From NCBI RefSeq assembly GCF_036663835.1, contig NZ_JAXOJT010000001.1, positions 806,001 through 870,000 of the forward strand: a DNA stretch of 64,000 bases, in the 5' to 3' direction. The stretch is from Sphingomonas sp. LT1P40 (lineage in GTDB: Bacteria; Pseudomonadota; Alphaproteobacteria; Sphingomonadales; Sphingomonadaceae). Position 1 is the stretch's first letter. Each line of letters begins with the position of its first letter. The position numbers and the translations under genes were made by a program. Shown in pieces: positions 33,896-42,810 of the stretch. Below the pieces are notes generated by a model. The model was not told the origin of the DNA. It was given only the letters and a program-made list of their open reading frames with translations, and did not search any database.

Positions 33896-35811
33896 ACGGG
33901 TTCGACCATCGGTTTGGGTTCGACGCCCCATGATTGCAGGAATGCTACCACCCGGGGCATCCTGAGCAGCATCTCCCAGCTTTGCCCCATATTGGCGGGA
34001 AGCTGAATCAGGCCCAGTGCCGCGAGGCCGAACAGGATGGCGTTGGTTCGGCGCTCAGCGTAGCTGCTCTTGAGGTTCGACACGTCCTCGATCAGCGATT
34101 CCATCCGGTCGACCATGTCATGCGCATTGCGAAACCGTTCGTCGGTGCCGGTCGCCACCCGTACTTCGGTGAGGGCGTTTTTTTCCTTGGGATAGCGAAA
34201 AATGTTTCCCGAGCGATGGATCGAGGTCCAGCGAAACAGTTCGAGCCGCCGACGAAGGTTGGATTCGAGAATGCCGACATCGGTGACGAACCAGTGGTTG
34301 GCGCGGTCGAGCACGTCGCGCACATCGGCCATCGGCCGCGAGCGGCTGTGCAGGAAGGGCGAGGGCTGATCCCATGCCCGGCGCCACAGGGTGCGAACCC
34401 ATTGTCCGGCGCCACGAATGCGCCGCCAGACCGTCTTGGGCGGCGATGCGGCGTAGATCATCCGCTCGATCCGGTTTTCGAGTTCGGTGACGACGAGTTC
34501 ATCATGCACAGCAACCAGGAAGGTGAGCAGGAGGTAAGGGCAGGTGCCGAGCGCGGGGCGACCACGCTGATACGACCGCCACGCCTTTGCCACCTCCATC
34601 ATGAAGCGGGGGTGGGTGAACAGCGCCGATTCCACCGAGCGCGCGGTCGGGCGAGTCGAATCATGGACTTCGGATTCGTCCTGCGCCGGGAAGTCGGGCA
34701 CGCCCTGAGCCATGCCGGCAAAGGTGAGCAGCGGGCGCGAGTAGTGCGCCTTGCCCGCGATGTGGAATGGTGGTCGGACCGGCTTGCCGACATAGCGTTT
34801 GCGCCATGCTAGATCGAGCCTTTCCACCAGCGGCACGCCAGGCTCGGCGGTCTGCTCGCCGGGTGCGGCGGACGTGGTGCCGATAACGTTTTCAACCGGT
34901 TTGAACATGTCGATCGCATGTTCGGCGACCGCGAGCAGTCGATCGTCCTCCACCCCTATGCACAGTCGTTGAAGATGTGCGCCCTCGATTTTGCGGCGCT
35001 CAAGGCCGTCGCCGCCAAGGCCGTAAGGCTTGATGATGTGCCGGATACCGTTGCAAAGCATATCGTCCGGATCGGTTTCGAGCGCGCGTAGCCGTTGTTC
35101 GGCGAAGGCGGCGAGCGATACGGACTGTTTTTCGATGCCGCTGAATGAAAAGGCCGCGCAGGCGGTGTCGATCGCGCCGGTTTTGGGCGACAAGGCCAGC
35201 TGCTGAAGCTGGATCAGCGCATATTCGTCGATCGGCTGGGGCTGCTTCTCCGGCTGGGTCAGCGTGAGGATGTAGAAGAGCCGCCCGCTTTCAAACGCAC
35301 AGAAACTGTCGCGCAGACGCAACTCGATGATCCGGTTTTGCTCGGGAACGCGCAGCGATGTCGTGACCCCTTCAAATTCATAGTCCCATTTCGGCTGGCG
35401 ATGAAAATGGACGGTACGGCTGGCATCGTCGGGCGGCTGGGCGGAGGCGAGGAACAGGAAGGGGCGACCGTTGGTGCCCGGCGGGCCGGTGGTGACGTCG
35501 TCGAGGAAGGAGCGGACCGGTTCGACCAGATCGCCGAAAACGTCCGGGCCAAGGTCTGTCCCGGTCGCCTTGTCTGGCATTTTCTTCCGTCGTTCGAGTT
35601 CGTCGTCGCGCCGTTTCTTGTCCGCGAGCATGCGGGTCATCAGCGTCTTCAGCCGAAACGCCACCCGTTCGCGCGTGCGATCAGCGGGATAGAGTGCGTC
35701 GAGAATGGCGGGGCGTTCGCGTGGGAGATAGCGCAGTTCGAAAGCAAAGCTGAACGATGTCCGCTTCAAGGCGGTAAAGATCGGCGCTTCGTGCCGACTG
35801 ATCCGTATCAT
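33865..35811 (-). CDS. Orphan 648-residue protein with C-terminal membrane helix
   Basis: I do not recognise this protein. The N-terminus (MIRISRHEAPIFTALKRTSF) is hydrophilic and followed by a charged helix (LADKKRRDDELERRKK). The C-terminal third has helices rich in Arg/Glu (NLRRRLELFRW, DMVDRMESLIEDVSNLKSSY). One hydrophobic segment comes near the end (about 590-605, NAILFGLAALGLIQLP). The late helix-plus-hydrophobic arrangement is reminiscent of CorA-like proteins, but no GMN motif is seen. GGGGG precedes the ATG. It overlaps nspC by 31 nt at the 3' ends and diverges from the ABC-F gene. Confidence 0.75.
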   Translation of the reverse strand: MIRISRHEAPIFTALKRTSFSFAFELRYLPRERPAILDALYPADRTRERVAFRLKTLMTRMLADKKRRDDELERRKKMPDKATGTDLGPDVFGDLVEPVRSFLDDVTTGPPGTNGRPFLFLASAQPPDDASRTVHFHRQPKWDYEFEGVTTSLRVPEQNRIIELRLRDSFCAFESGRLFYILTLTQPEKQPQPIDEYALIQLQQLALSPKTGAIDTACAAFSFSGIEKQSVSLAAFAEQRLRALETDPDDMLCNGIRHIIKPYGLGGDGLERRKIEGAHLQRLCIGVEDDRLLAVAEHAIDMFKPVENVIGTTSAAPGEQTAEPGVPLVERLDLAWRKRYVGKPVRPPFHIAGKAHYSRPLLTFAGMAQGVPDFPAQDESEVHDSTRPTARSVESALFTHPRFMMEVAKAWRSYQRGRPALGTCPYLLLTFLVAVHDELVVTELENRIERMIYAASPPKTVWRRIRGAGQWVRTLWRRAWDQPSPFLHSRSRPMADVRDVLDRANHWFVTDVGILESNLRRRLELFRWTSIHRSGNIFRYPKEKNALTEVRVATGTDERFRNAHDMVDRMESLIEDVSNLKSSYAERRTNAILFGLAALGLIQLPANMGQSWEMLLRMPRVVAFLQSWGVEPKPMVEPVQESRPAKSS

Positions 35812-35925
35812 CCCCCGTTACCCCCGCGCCTGTCGCTTCGCAGCGCCATAGACTTAGCACCCGCCCTTCGCATGCCAAGCCCCGGGGGCTTTCGTATGCT
35901 GCGCTGCGGTGATAGGGGCGCGCGC

Positions 35926-37788
35926 ATGCTGAATCTTTCCGGAATCACCGTCCGCCTGGGCGGGCGCACGATCATCGACCGCGCCAGTGCCGCGCTGCCC
36001 CCGCGCGGGCGCATCGGCCTGATCGGGCGGAACGGCGCGGGCAAGTCGACGCTGGTCAAGGTGATTGCGGGGCAGATCGACCCGGACGAGGGCAGCGCGG
36101 ACATGCCGAGGGGCGCGCGGCTGGGCTATCTGGCGCAGGAAGCGCCGTCGGGACAGGCGACGCCGTTCGAGAAGGTGCTGGAGGCCGATGTCGAGCGCGC
36201 CGCGCTGATGGCGGAGGCCGAGGGGCTGGAAGATCCCGACCGGCTGGGCGAGATTCACGAGCGGCTGGGGGCGATCGACGCCTATACCGCGCCATCGCGG
36301 GCGGCGCGGATTCTGGTCGGCCTTGGGTTCGACGAGGATGCGCAGCACCGGCCGCTGGACAGTTTTTCGGGCGGGTGGAAGATGCGCGTCGCGCTCGCGG
36401 CGTTGCTGTTCAGCCAGCCCGACCTGCTGCTGCTCGATGAGCCTTCGAATCACCTCGATCTGGAAGCGGTGCTGTGGCTTGAGGATTTCCTGAAATCCTA
36501 TCCGGCGACGATCGTGATCGTCAGCCATGAGCGCGATTTCCTGAACAATGTGGTCGATCACATCCTGCACCTGGATCGTGGCAAACTGACGCTGTATCCG
36601 GGCGGCTATGACGCGTTCGAGCGGCAGCGGGCCGAGCGGCAGGCGCAGCAGGCGGCGGCGCGTGAGAAGCAGCAGGCGGAGCGGGCGAAGCTGCAGGACT
36701 TTGTGGCGCGCAATTCCGCACGCGCATCGACCGCGAAACAGGCACAGTCGCGCGCCAAGGCACTGGCGCGGATGCAGCCAATCGCGGCGGTGATGGACGA
36801 CCCGACACTGGCGTTCGGCTTTCCCGATCCCGATCAGTTACGCCCGCCGCTGATCACGCTGGACATGGCGAGCGTCGGCTATGGCGACACGCCGATCCTG
36901 TCGCGGCTGAATTTACGTGTCGATCCCGATGACCGGATCGCGTTGCTGGGCCGCAATGGCAACGGCAAGACCACGCTGGCGCGATTGCTGGCGGCGCAGC
37001 TGACGCCGATGGAGGGCGAGAAGGCGGCGTCGACGAAGATGCGGGTGGGCTATTTCACCCAGTATCAGGTCGAGGAACTGCACAGCGACGATACGCCGTT
37101 CGACCATATGCAGCGGTTGATGGATGGCGAGAAGCCGTCCTTCGTACGTGCGCAGCTCGGACGGTTCGGCTTCGCTGGCGACAAGGCGATGACGAAGGTC
37201 GGCAAGCTGTCCGGCGGTGAGCGCGCGCGGCTGGCGCTGGCGCTGATTACGCGTGACGCGCCGCACATGCTGATCCTCGATGAGCCGACCAACCACCTTG
37301 ATGTGGATTCGCGTGAGGCGTTGATTCAGGCGCTGACGGCGTATCAGGGCTGTGTCGTGATCGTCAGCCACGACCGGCACATGATCGAGATGACGGCGGA
37401 CCGGCTGGTGCTGGTCGATAGCGGGACGGCCAAGCCGTTCGAGGGCAATCTGGACGATTATATCGCGTTCGTCCTGTCGAAGGAGCCGAAGACGCCGGAG
37501 TCCAAGGCGAACCGCAAGGAGGAGCGACGCGCGGCGGCGGAGGCGCGGGAGAAGGGCAATGCCATGCGCAAGGCAGCGAAGGCAGCGGAGTCGGAGATGG
37601 CGAAGCTGAACGAGCAACTGAGCGCGATCGAGCGCGCGATGTTCGATCCCGCGACCGCGTCGGCGGACTTGACCAAGCTGACGATGACCGAGCTGATGAA
37701 GCGGCGCGGTGAGGTGCAGAAGGCGATCGGCGCGGCTGAGGTCGTGTGGATGGAGGCGAGCGAGGCGCTGGAGGGAATTGCGGCTTGA
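35926..37788 (+). CDS. ABC-F family ATP-binding protein
   Basis: A soluble ABC-F ATPase (620 residues) with two ATP-binding domains and no membrane segments; relatives act on ribosomes. Walker A motifs are GRNGAGKST and GRNGNGKTT. The signatures are FSGGWKMRVALAALL and LSGGERARLALALI; Walker B motifs are LLLLDEPSNHLDL and LILDEPTNHLDV. The linker is charged and the C-terminal tail is coiled coil (KANRKEERRAAAEAREKG). The Uup/YheS-like subgroup is likely. The start at 35926 puts MLNLSGI at the family position; ATG 35896 is an alternative. Confidence 0.95.
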   Translation: MLNLSGITVRLGGRTIIDRASAALPPRGRIGLIGRNGAGKSTLVKVIAGQIDPDEGSADMPRGARLGYLAQEAPSGQATPFEKVLEADVERAALMAEAEGLEDPDRLGEIHERLGAIDAYTAPSRAARILVGLGFDEDAQHRPLDSFSGGWKMRVALAALLFSQPDLLLLDEPSNHLDLEAVLWLEDFLKSYPATIVIVSHERDFLNNVVDHILHLDRGKLTLYPGGYDAFERQRAERQAQQAAAREKQQAERAKLQDFVARNSARASTAKQAQSRAKALARMQPIAAVMDDPTLAFGFPDPDQLRPPLITLDMASVGYGDTPILSRLNLRVDPDDRIALLGRNGNGKTTLARLLAAQLTPMEGEKAASTKMRVGYFTQYQVEELHSDDTPFDHMQRLMDGEKPSFVRAQLGRFGFAGDKAMTKVGKLSGGERARLALALITRDAPHMLILDEPTNHLDVDSREALIQALTAYQGCVVIVSHDRHMIEMTADRLVLVDSGTAKPFEGNLDDYIAFVLSKEPKTPESKANRKEERRAAAEAREKGNAMRKAAKAAESEMAKLNEQLSAIERAMFDPATASADLTKLTMTELMKRRGEVQKAIGAAEVVWMEASEALEGIAA

Positions 37789-37808
37789 GCGCCGGAAGCT
37801 GCTGAACT

Positions 37809-38699
37809 TTGGCAATCGCGGTCGTCCACCACCCGCTCTACGTCGCGCCTGCCCCGGCGCGCAGTGGCTATCAGTGGAACAAGAACGGGCTGGTCCGCGA
37901 CCTGTTGCGCGATCTGGACGATGCGCTGGAATGGCATGAACCGGAAGCGATGCCGCGCGATTGGATCGAGGCGGTGCATGACCCGGACTATGTTGCCGAG
38001 GTGATCGAGTGCCGGGTGCCGCGTGAGAAGGAGCGGCGGATCGGCTTTCCGGTTACCGAAGCGGTGGCGGCGCGGGCGCTGGTGGTGCCGGGTGGCACTT
38101 ATCTGGCCGCGAAGCTAGCGTGTCAGCGCGGGTTTGCGGCGAACACGGGGGGCGGGAGCCATCATGCGCTCTATGCCACGGGCGCGGGCTATTGCATCTT
38201 TAACGATCTGGCGATTGCGGCAAACCGGCTGGCGAGTGAGGGGCAGCGCGTGCTGATCGTCGATTGCGACGTGCATCAGGGGGACGGGACGGCGTCGTTG
38301 ATGGCGGGGCGGACCGAAGTTGCGACTTATTCGATCCATGCCGAGAAGAATTTTCCGGTGCGAAAGGCCAGGTCCACGCTGGACGTCGGGCTGCCCGATG
38401 GTGCGGATGATGTGGCGTATATGGAGGCGCTGACGACGACCTTGCCCCGGCTGGTCGAGGATTTTGCGCCGACGCTGATCCTGTGCCAGGCCGGCGTCGA
38501 TCCGTGGGCGGGGGACCGGCTGGGGCGGCTGGCGGTCAGTCATGAGGGGCTGCTGGTCCGTGACCGGTGGATAGCGACGATGGCGCGGTCGCGCGGACTG
38601 CCGCTGGCGAGCGCGCTGGGCGGGGGATATGGGACCGATGCGATGGAAGTTTCGGCGCGGCATGTCGCGTCGATCTTGGCGCTTGGCGGGACAGGGTAA
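37809..38699 (+). CDS. Histone deacetylase-family amidohydrolase
   Basis: A zinc deacetylase of the HDAC/acetoin-utilisation superfamily, 296 residues. Metal and active-site motifs are visible: NTGGGSHHA, YCIFNDLAIAA, LIVDCDVHQGDGTA and LCQAGVDPWAGDRLG. The start is TTG at 37809: an in-frame stop lies at 37803-37805, and the family N-terminus (AIAVVHHPLY) begins immediately. GGAAG lies 11 nt upstream. It follows the ABC-F gene by 20 nt. Probable substrates are acetylated amines such as polyamines, which would fit the nearby polyamine genes, but this is inference. Confidence 0.88.
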   Translation: MAIAVVHHPLYVAPAPARSGYQWNKNGLVRDLLRDLDDALEWHEPEAMPRDWIEAVHDPDYVAEVIECRVPREKERRIGFPVTEAVAARALVVPGGTYLAAKLACQRGFAANTGGGSHHALYATGAGYCIFNDLAIAANRLASEGQRVLIVDCDVHQGDGTASLMAGRTEVATYSIHAEKNFPVRKARSTLDVGLPDGADDVAYMEALTTTLPRLVEDFAPTLILCQAGVDPWAGDRLGRLAVSHEGLLVRDRWIATMARSRGLPLASALGGGYGTDAMEVSARHVASILALGGTG

Positions 38700-38806
38700 C
38701 GAACTGGCTGCAAAGAACGGGTTGCAACGTCCTCCCATCATTCTACCTTCCGCAGTTACCGCCCCGGGCGTAGAGGGCGCAGACCATGATTGCAGGAAGA
38801 GACTGA

Positions 38807-40798
38807 ATGGCCAGTGCGGTCCACCAGGTGACGCCGGAGGAGGCTTCGGCCAATCCGCCACCGGAAGCGGTTGTCGTAAGATTTGCCGGGGACTCCGGCG
38901 ACGGAATGCAGCTGACCGGGGGGCAGTTCACGCTGTCCGCCGCGCTGGCGGGTAACGATCTGGCGACATTCCCTGATTTTCCGGCGGAAATCCGTGCGCC
39001 GCAGGGGACGCTGTTCGGGGTTTCTGCATTTCAGATCAATTTCGGATCGGTGGCGATCGAGACTGCGGGCGATGCGCCCGACGTGCTGGTCGCGATGAAC
39101 CCGGCGGCGCTGAAGACCAATGCGCCCGATTTGAAGCCCGGCGGGCTGATCATCGCGGACGAGGGTGAGTTCAACAAGCGCAATTTGGACAAGGCGAAGT
39201 ACGACAGCAACCCGCTGGAGGACGACAGCCTGGCCAAGTGGCAGTTGCTGAAGCTCAACATCTCGCAGCTGACGCTGGAAGCGGTGAAGCCGTTCGGCCT
39301 TGGCAACAAGGAAGCGCTGCGCTGCAAGAACATGTGGACGCTGGGTCTGGCGCTGTGGATGTTCGACCGCGACCGCGCGCCGTTGATCCAGTGGTTGAAG
39401 GACAAGTTTGCCAAGGCACCGGAGTTGGCGGAGGCGAACATCGCCGCGCTGAATGCGGGCCATGCTTATGGCGAGACGGCGGAGCTGGGCGCGCAGGGGA
39501 TTACGCAGCTGCACGTCGCGGCGGCACCGGTGGAGCCGGGGCTGTATCGGACCGTCACGGGTGCGGAGGCGATTTCGATGGGGCTGGTCGCAGGCGCACA
39601 GCTGGCGGATTTGCCGATGTTCTTTGGCGGCTACCCGATCACCCCGGCGTCGGCGATCCTGCATTATCTGAGCCGGTTGAAGGAATTCGGCGTCACGACG
39701 TTTCAGGCGGAGGACGAGATTGCGGCGATCGCGTCGGCGCTGGGCGCGTCTTACGCGGGGCAGCTGGGGGTTACGTCGTCATCGGGTCCGGGCATCGCGC
39801 TGAAGGGCGAGGCGATGGGGCTGGCGATCATGACCGAGCTGCCGCTGATCATCGTCAATTCGCAGCGCGGCGGGCCATCGACCGGGTTGCCGACCAAGAC
39901 CGAGCAGTCCGACCTGTATCAGGCGGTTTACGGTCGCAACGGCGATGCGCCGATGCCGGTGCTGGCCGCGCGCTCCGCCGCCGACTGCTTCGACGTGGCG
40001 ATCGAAGCAGTGCGGATCGCGACGCAATACATGACGCCGGTAATGCTGCTGACCGACGGCTATATCGCCAATGCCGCTGAGCCGTGGAAGGTGCCGGATA
40101 TGGGCGGTTACGAGCCGTTCCCGGTGACGTTCAAGACCGACGTGCCGGGCGAAGGGGAGAAATTCCTGCCCTATGCGCGCGACGAGAAGCTGGCGCGGCC
40201 GTGGGTGAAGCCGGGCACGCCGGGGCTGTTGCATCGCATCGGCGGGATCGAGAAGCAGATCGGCACCGGCAACCTCGATTATTCGGCTGACAATCACCAG
40301 GCGATGACCAATATCCGCCGCGACAAGGTAGCCGGGATCGACATTCCCGATCAGGTGGTCGAGCAGGGCGAGGCGGGCGGAAAGCTGGTCGTGGTCGGCT
40401 GGGGTTCGACCTATGGACCGATCACGCAGGCGGTGCGACGGGCGCGGCGCAAGGGGCTGGATGTGAGCCACGTTCACATTCGCCATATCTGGCCGATGCC
40501 GAAGAATTTGGGTGAATTGTTGAGGGGTTACGAGAATATCCTCGTTCCTGAAATGAACACCGGGCAGTTGAAGACGGTGCTGCGCGATCAGTTTCTGGTG
40601 GACGCCAAGCCGCTGAATAAGGTGTCGGGACAGCCGTTCCGGATTGTCGAGATCGAGGACGCCATCGCCAGCTTCTTCGACGACAAGCCCGGCCATGCGG
40701 GTGGCGACCTGCCCGCCGACGACACCCAGCTACCTTCGGCGGAATCAGGACATGACGACGGTTCGCTGCGCGGCAAGACTTCGCCGCAATCGGCTTGA
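38807..40798 (+). CDS. korA: 2-oxoacid:ferredoxin oxidoreductase, fused gamma-alpha subunit
   Basis: The larger subunit of a KorAB-type 2-oxoglutarate:ferredoxin oxidoreductase, 663 residues. An N-terminal gamma domain (RFAGDSGDGMQLTGGQFTLS) is fused to the alpha domain (GAQLADLPMFFGGYPITPAS, EDEIAAIASALGASYAG, SSGPGIALKGEAMGLA). AGGAAGAGACTGA precedes the ATG. Its partner korB starts 14 nt after its stop. It can replace or supplement the 2-oxoglutarate dehydrogenase complex and delivers electrons to ferredoxin. Confidence 0.93.
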   Translation: MASAVHQVTPEEASANPPPEAVVVRFAGDSGDGMQLTGGQFTLSAALAGNDLATFPDFPAEIRAPQGTLFGVSAFQINFGSVAIETAGDAPDVLVAMNPAALKTNAPDLKPGGLIIADEGEFNKRNLDKAKYDSNPLEDDSLAKWQLLKLNISQLTLEAVKPFGLGNKEALRCKNMWTLGLALWMFDRDRAPLIQWLKDKFAKAPELAEANIAALNAGHAYGETAELGAQGITQLHVAAAPVEPGLYRTVTGAEAISMGLVAGAQLADLPMFFGGYPITPASAILHYLSRLKEFGVTTFQAEDEIAAIASALGASYAGQLGVTSSSGPGIALKGEAMGLAIMTELPLIIVNSQRGGPSTGLPTKTEQSDLYQAVYGRNGDAPMPVLAARSAADCFDVAIEAVRIATQYMTPVMLLTDGYIANAAEPWKVPDMGGYEPFPVTFKTDVPGEGEKFLPYARDEKLARPWVKPGTPGLLHRIGGIEKQIGTGNLDYSADNHQAMTNIRRDKVAGIDIPDQVVEQGEAGGKLVVVGWGSTYGPITQAVRRARRKGLDVSHVHIRHIWPMPKNLGELLRGYENILVPEMNTGQLKTVLRDQFLVDAKPLNKVSGQPFRIVEIEDAIASFFDDKPGHAGGDLPADDTQLPSAESGHDDGSLRGKTSPQSA

Positions 40799-40812
40799 TC
40801 GGGAATAGAATT

Positions 40813-41838
40813 ATGAACGAGATGACCACCATCAAACCGTCGACGCCCAAGGACTGGGAAACCGATCAGGAGGTCCGCTGGTGCCCGGGTTGCGGGGACT
40901 ATGCGATCCTGAAGGCCGTGCAGCGGACGATGCCGGAGATCGGCGGGACGCCGGAGAATACGGTGTTCGTGAGCGGGATCGGATGTTCGTCGCGCTTTCC
41001 CTATTATATGGAGACGTACGGCTTTCACACGATCCACGGGCGTGCCCCGGCGGTGGCGACGGGGGTGAAGCTGGCCAATCCCAAGCTGGACGTGTGGATC
41101 ATCACCGGGGACGGCGACGGGCTGTCGATCGGTGGCAATCACACGATGCACCTGTTGCGGCGGAACCTGAATTGTCAGGTGCTGCTGTTCAACAACGAGA
41201 TTTATGGGCTGACCAAGGGACAATATTCGCCGACCTCGCGCGAGGGGACGCGGTCACCCTCGACGCCGTTCGGGTCGGTCGATCATCCGGCCAAGCCGTG
41301 CGCGTTCGCGCTGGGTTCGGGTGCGCGGTTCATCGGGCGCGGGATCGACGTGAACAAGAATTTGCCGACGGTGCTGAAGGCGGCGCATGCGCATCAGGGC
41401 ACTGGCTTTGTCGAGATTTTCCAGAACTGCATCGTTTATAATGCCGATGTGTTCGCGCCGTTCGTGGACAAGGCCAATGCCGGGCATCAATTGTGGGTCG
41501 AGCATGGCCAGCCATTGGTGTTCGACAAGGGAACCAAGGGGCTGGCGCTGGATGTCGAGCGGCTGGCGTTGAAAGTGATCGACATTGTCGACGGCGACGT
41601 GTCCGGCGTGGTCGTGCACGATCAGACCAACCGAGGCCTGGCGCATATGCTGGTCGAGATGCCGTTCGGCCCGTTTCCGATGGCGCTGGGCGTGATTTAC
41701 GACGACCCTGCACCGACGTTCGAGAGCGCGGTGGTGGCGCAGAACCGGGCTGCCAGCGACGGCAAGGTCGCGGACCTGCAGAAATTGGTGAGCAAGGGAC
41801 AGACGTGGCAGGTGGAGAAGGAGCCACGGGCAGAGTAA
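40813..41838 (+). CDS. korB: 2-oxoacid:ferredoxin oxidoreductase beta subunit
   Basis: The thiamine-diphosphate and [4Fe-4S] subunit, 341 residues. Cluster ligands are Cys24 and Cys27 (WCPGCGDY), Cys58 (GIGCSSR) and Cys206 (FQNCIVYN). The ThDP motif is GDGDGLSIGGNH with LFNNEIYGLTKGQYSP downstream. The ATG at 40813 is preferred to an in-frame TTG at 40795, which overlaps the korA stop. Together with korA it oxidises 2-oxoglutarate (or another 2-oxoacid) to the acyl-CoA. Confidence 0.95.
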   Translation: MNEMTTIKPSTPKDWETDQEVRWCPGCGDYAILKAVQRTMPEIGGTPENTVFVSGIGCSSRFPYYMETYGFHTIHGRAPAVATGVKLANPKLDVWIITGDGDGLSIGGNHTMHLLRRNLNCQVLLFNNEIYGLTKGQYSPTSREGTRSPSTPFGSVDHPAKPCAFALGSGARFIGRGIDVNKNLPTVLKAAHAHQGTGFVEIFQNCIVYNADVFAPFVDKANAGHQLWVEHGQPLVFDKGTKGLALDVERLALKVIDIVDGDVSGVVVHDQTNRGLAHMLVEMPFGPFPMALGVIYDDPAPTFESAVVAQNRAASDGKVADLQKLVSKGQTWQVEKEPRAE

Positions 41839-41847
41839 GTCCGGGGC

Positions 41848-42810
41848 ATGGATAACCTGACCCATAGCCTGGTCGGCGCACTGATCGGACAAACCGGGCT
41901 GAAGAAGCTGTCCGGGCTGGGCATGCCGACGCTGATCATCGCGGCGAATATCCCGGATATCGACGCCGCCTGTACCGTCTATGGCATCCCCTCGCTGGCG
42001 ATGCGGCGCGGGCTGACGCATGGGCCGATCGCGATGATCGTGCTGCCGGTGCTGTTGACCGCAATCATGGTCGCGTTCGACCGCTGGCAGACGCGGCGGG
42101 GCAAGCGACCGGCGGCGCGGGCACCGGTGCGCGTGTCGCAATTGCTGCTGCTCGCGCTGGTCGGGACGCTGAGCCACCCGGCGTTCGACTGGCTGAACAG
42201 CTATGGCATCCGGCTGCTGGAGCCGTTCTCGCACCAATGGTTCTATGGCGACAGCATCTTCATCATCGATCTGTGGATGTGGGCGCTGCTGATCGGGGGG
42301 CTGATCTGGTCGATACGGGCGGCGCGACGCGGCGGCGACTGGCAGCGGCGGGGGCAGATCGTCGCGCTGGCGCTGTCGGCATATGTCCTGGGCAACGGGA
42401 TCGCGACCGGCGTTGCAGAGCGGCGGACGGCGCAGTGGGTGCGGGCGACCTATGGCATCGAGCCGGATATGGTGGTGGCGAACCCCGTGCCGCTTGCAAT
42501 CTGGCAGCGCGAGATGCTGTGGCGGGGCGGGGGGCGTTATGGTGGGCGTGACCTCAATCTGGCACAGGGTGTGTTGCCGACATTGTTCGCCAGCGGCGTG
42601 ACTGAGCCGACGACGATTGGCATGGATGATCCGCACATCGGCGAGGCCACGCGCAACGACGCCAATGTCAAAGCGTTCCTGTTCTGGGCGCGGATGCCGA
42701 TCGCGCAACGTCAGGCGAATGGCGACATCGTGCTGCGCGACCAGCGTTTCGCCAATCCGCTGATGGGCGATCGGTTCAGCGTGCGGATCGCGCCGGATAC
42801 CGCGCAGTGA
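41848..42810 (+). CDS. Membrane-bound metal-dependent hydrolase (YdjM/DUF457-like)
   Basis: An inner-membrane protein of 320 residues starting MDNLTHSLVGALIGQTGLKK, the signature of the YdjM-like (LexA-regulated) family. Histidine and Asp residues in NLTHSL, NIPDIDA, RGLTHGP and LSHPAFDWLNSYG form the presumed metal site. About five transmembrane helices are seen, then a C-terminal soluble part. It starts 9 nt after korB and overlaps the photolyase start (GTGA at 42807). Substrate unknown. Confidence 0.88.
   Translation: MDNLTHSLVGALIGQTGLKKLSGLGMPTLIIAANIPDIDAACTVYGIPSLAMRRGLTHGPIAMIVLPVLLTAIMVAFDRWQTRRGKRPAARAPVRVSQLLLLALVGTLSHPAFDWLNSYGIRLLEPFSHQWFYGDSIFIIDLWMWALLIGGLIWSIRAARRGGDWQRRGQIVALALSAYVLGNGIATGVAERRTAQWVRATYGIEPDMVVANPVPLAIWQREMLWRGGGRYGGRDLNLAQGVLPTLFASGVTEPTTIGMDDPHIGEATRNDANVKAFLFWARMPIAQRQANGDIVLRDQRFANPLMGDRFSVRIAPDTAQ

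Noticed and set aside
33865..35811. CorA magnesium transporter assignment
   Set aside because: No GMN motif and only one clear hydrophobic segment; the similarity is in layout only.
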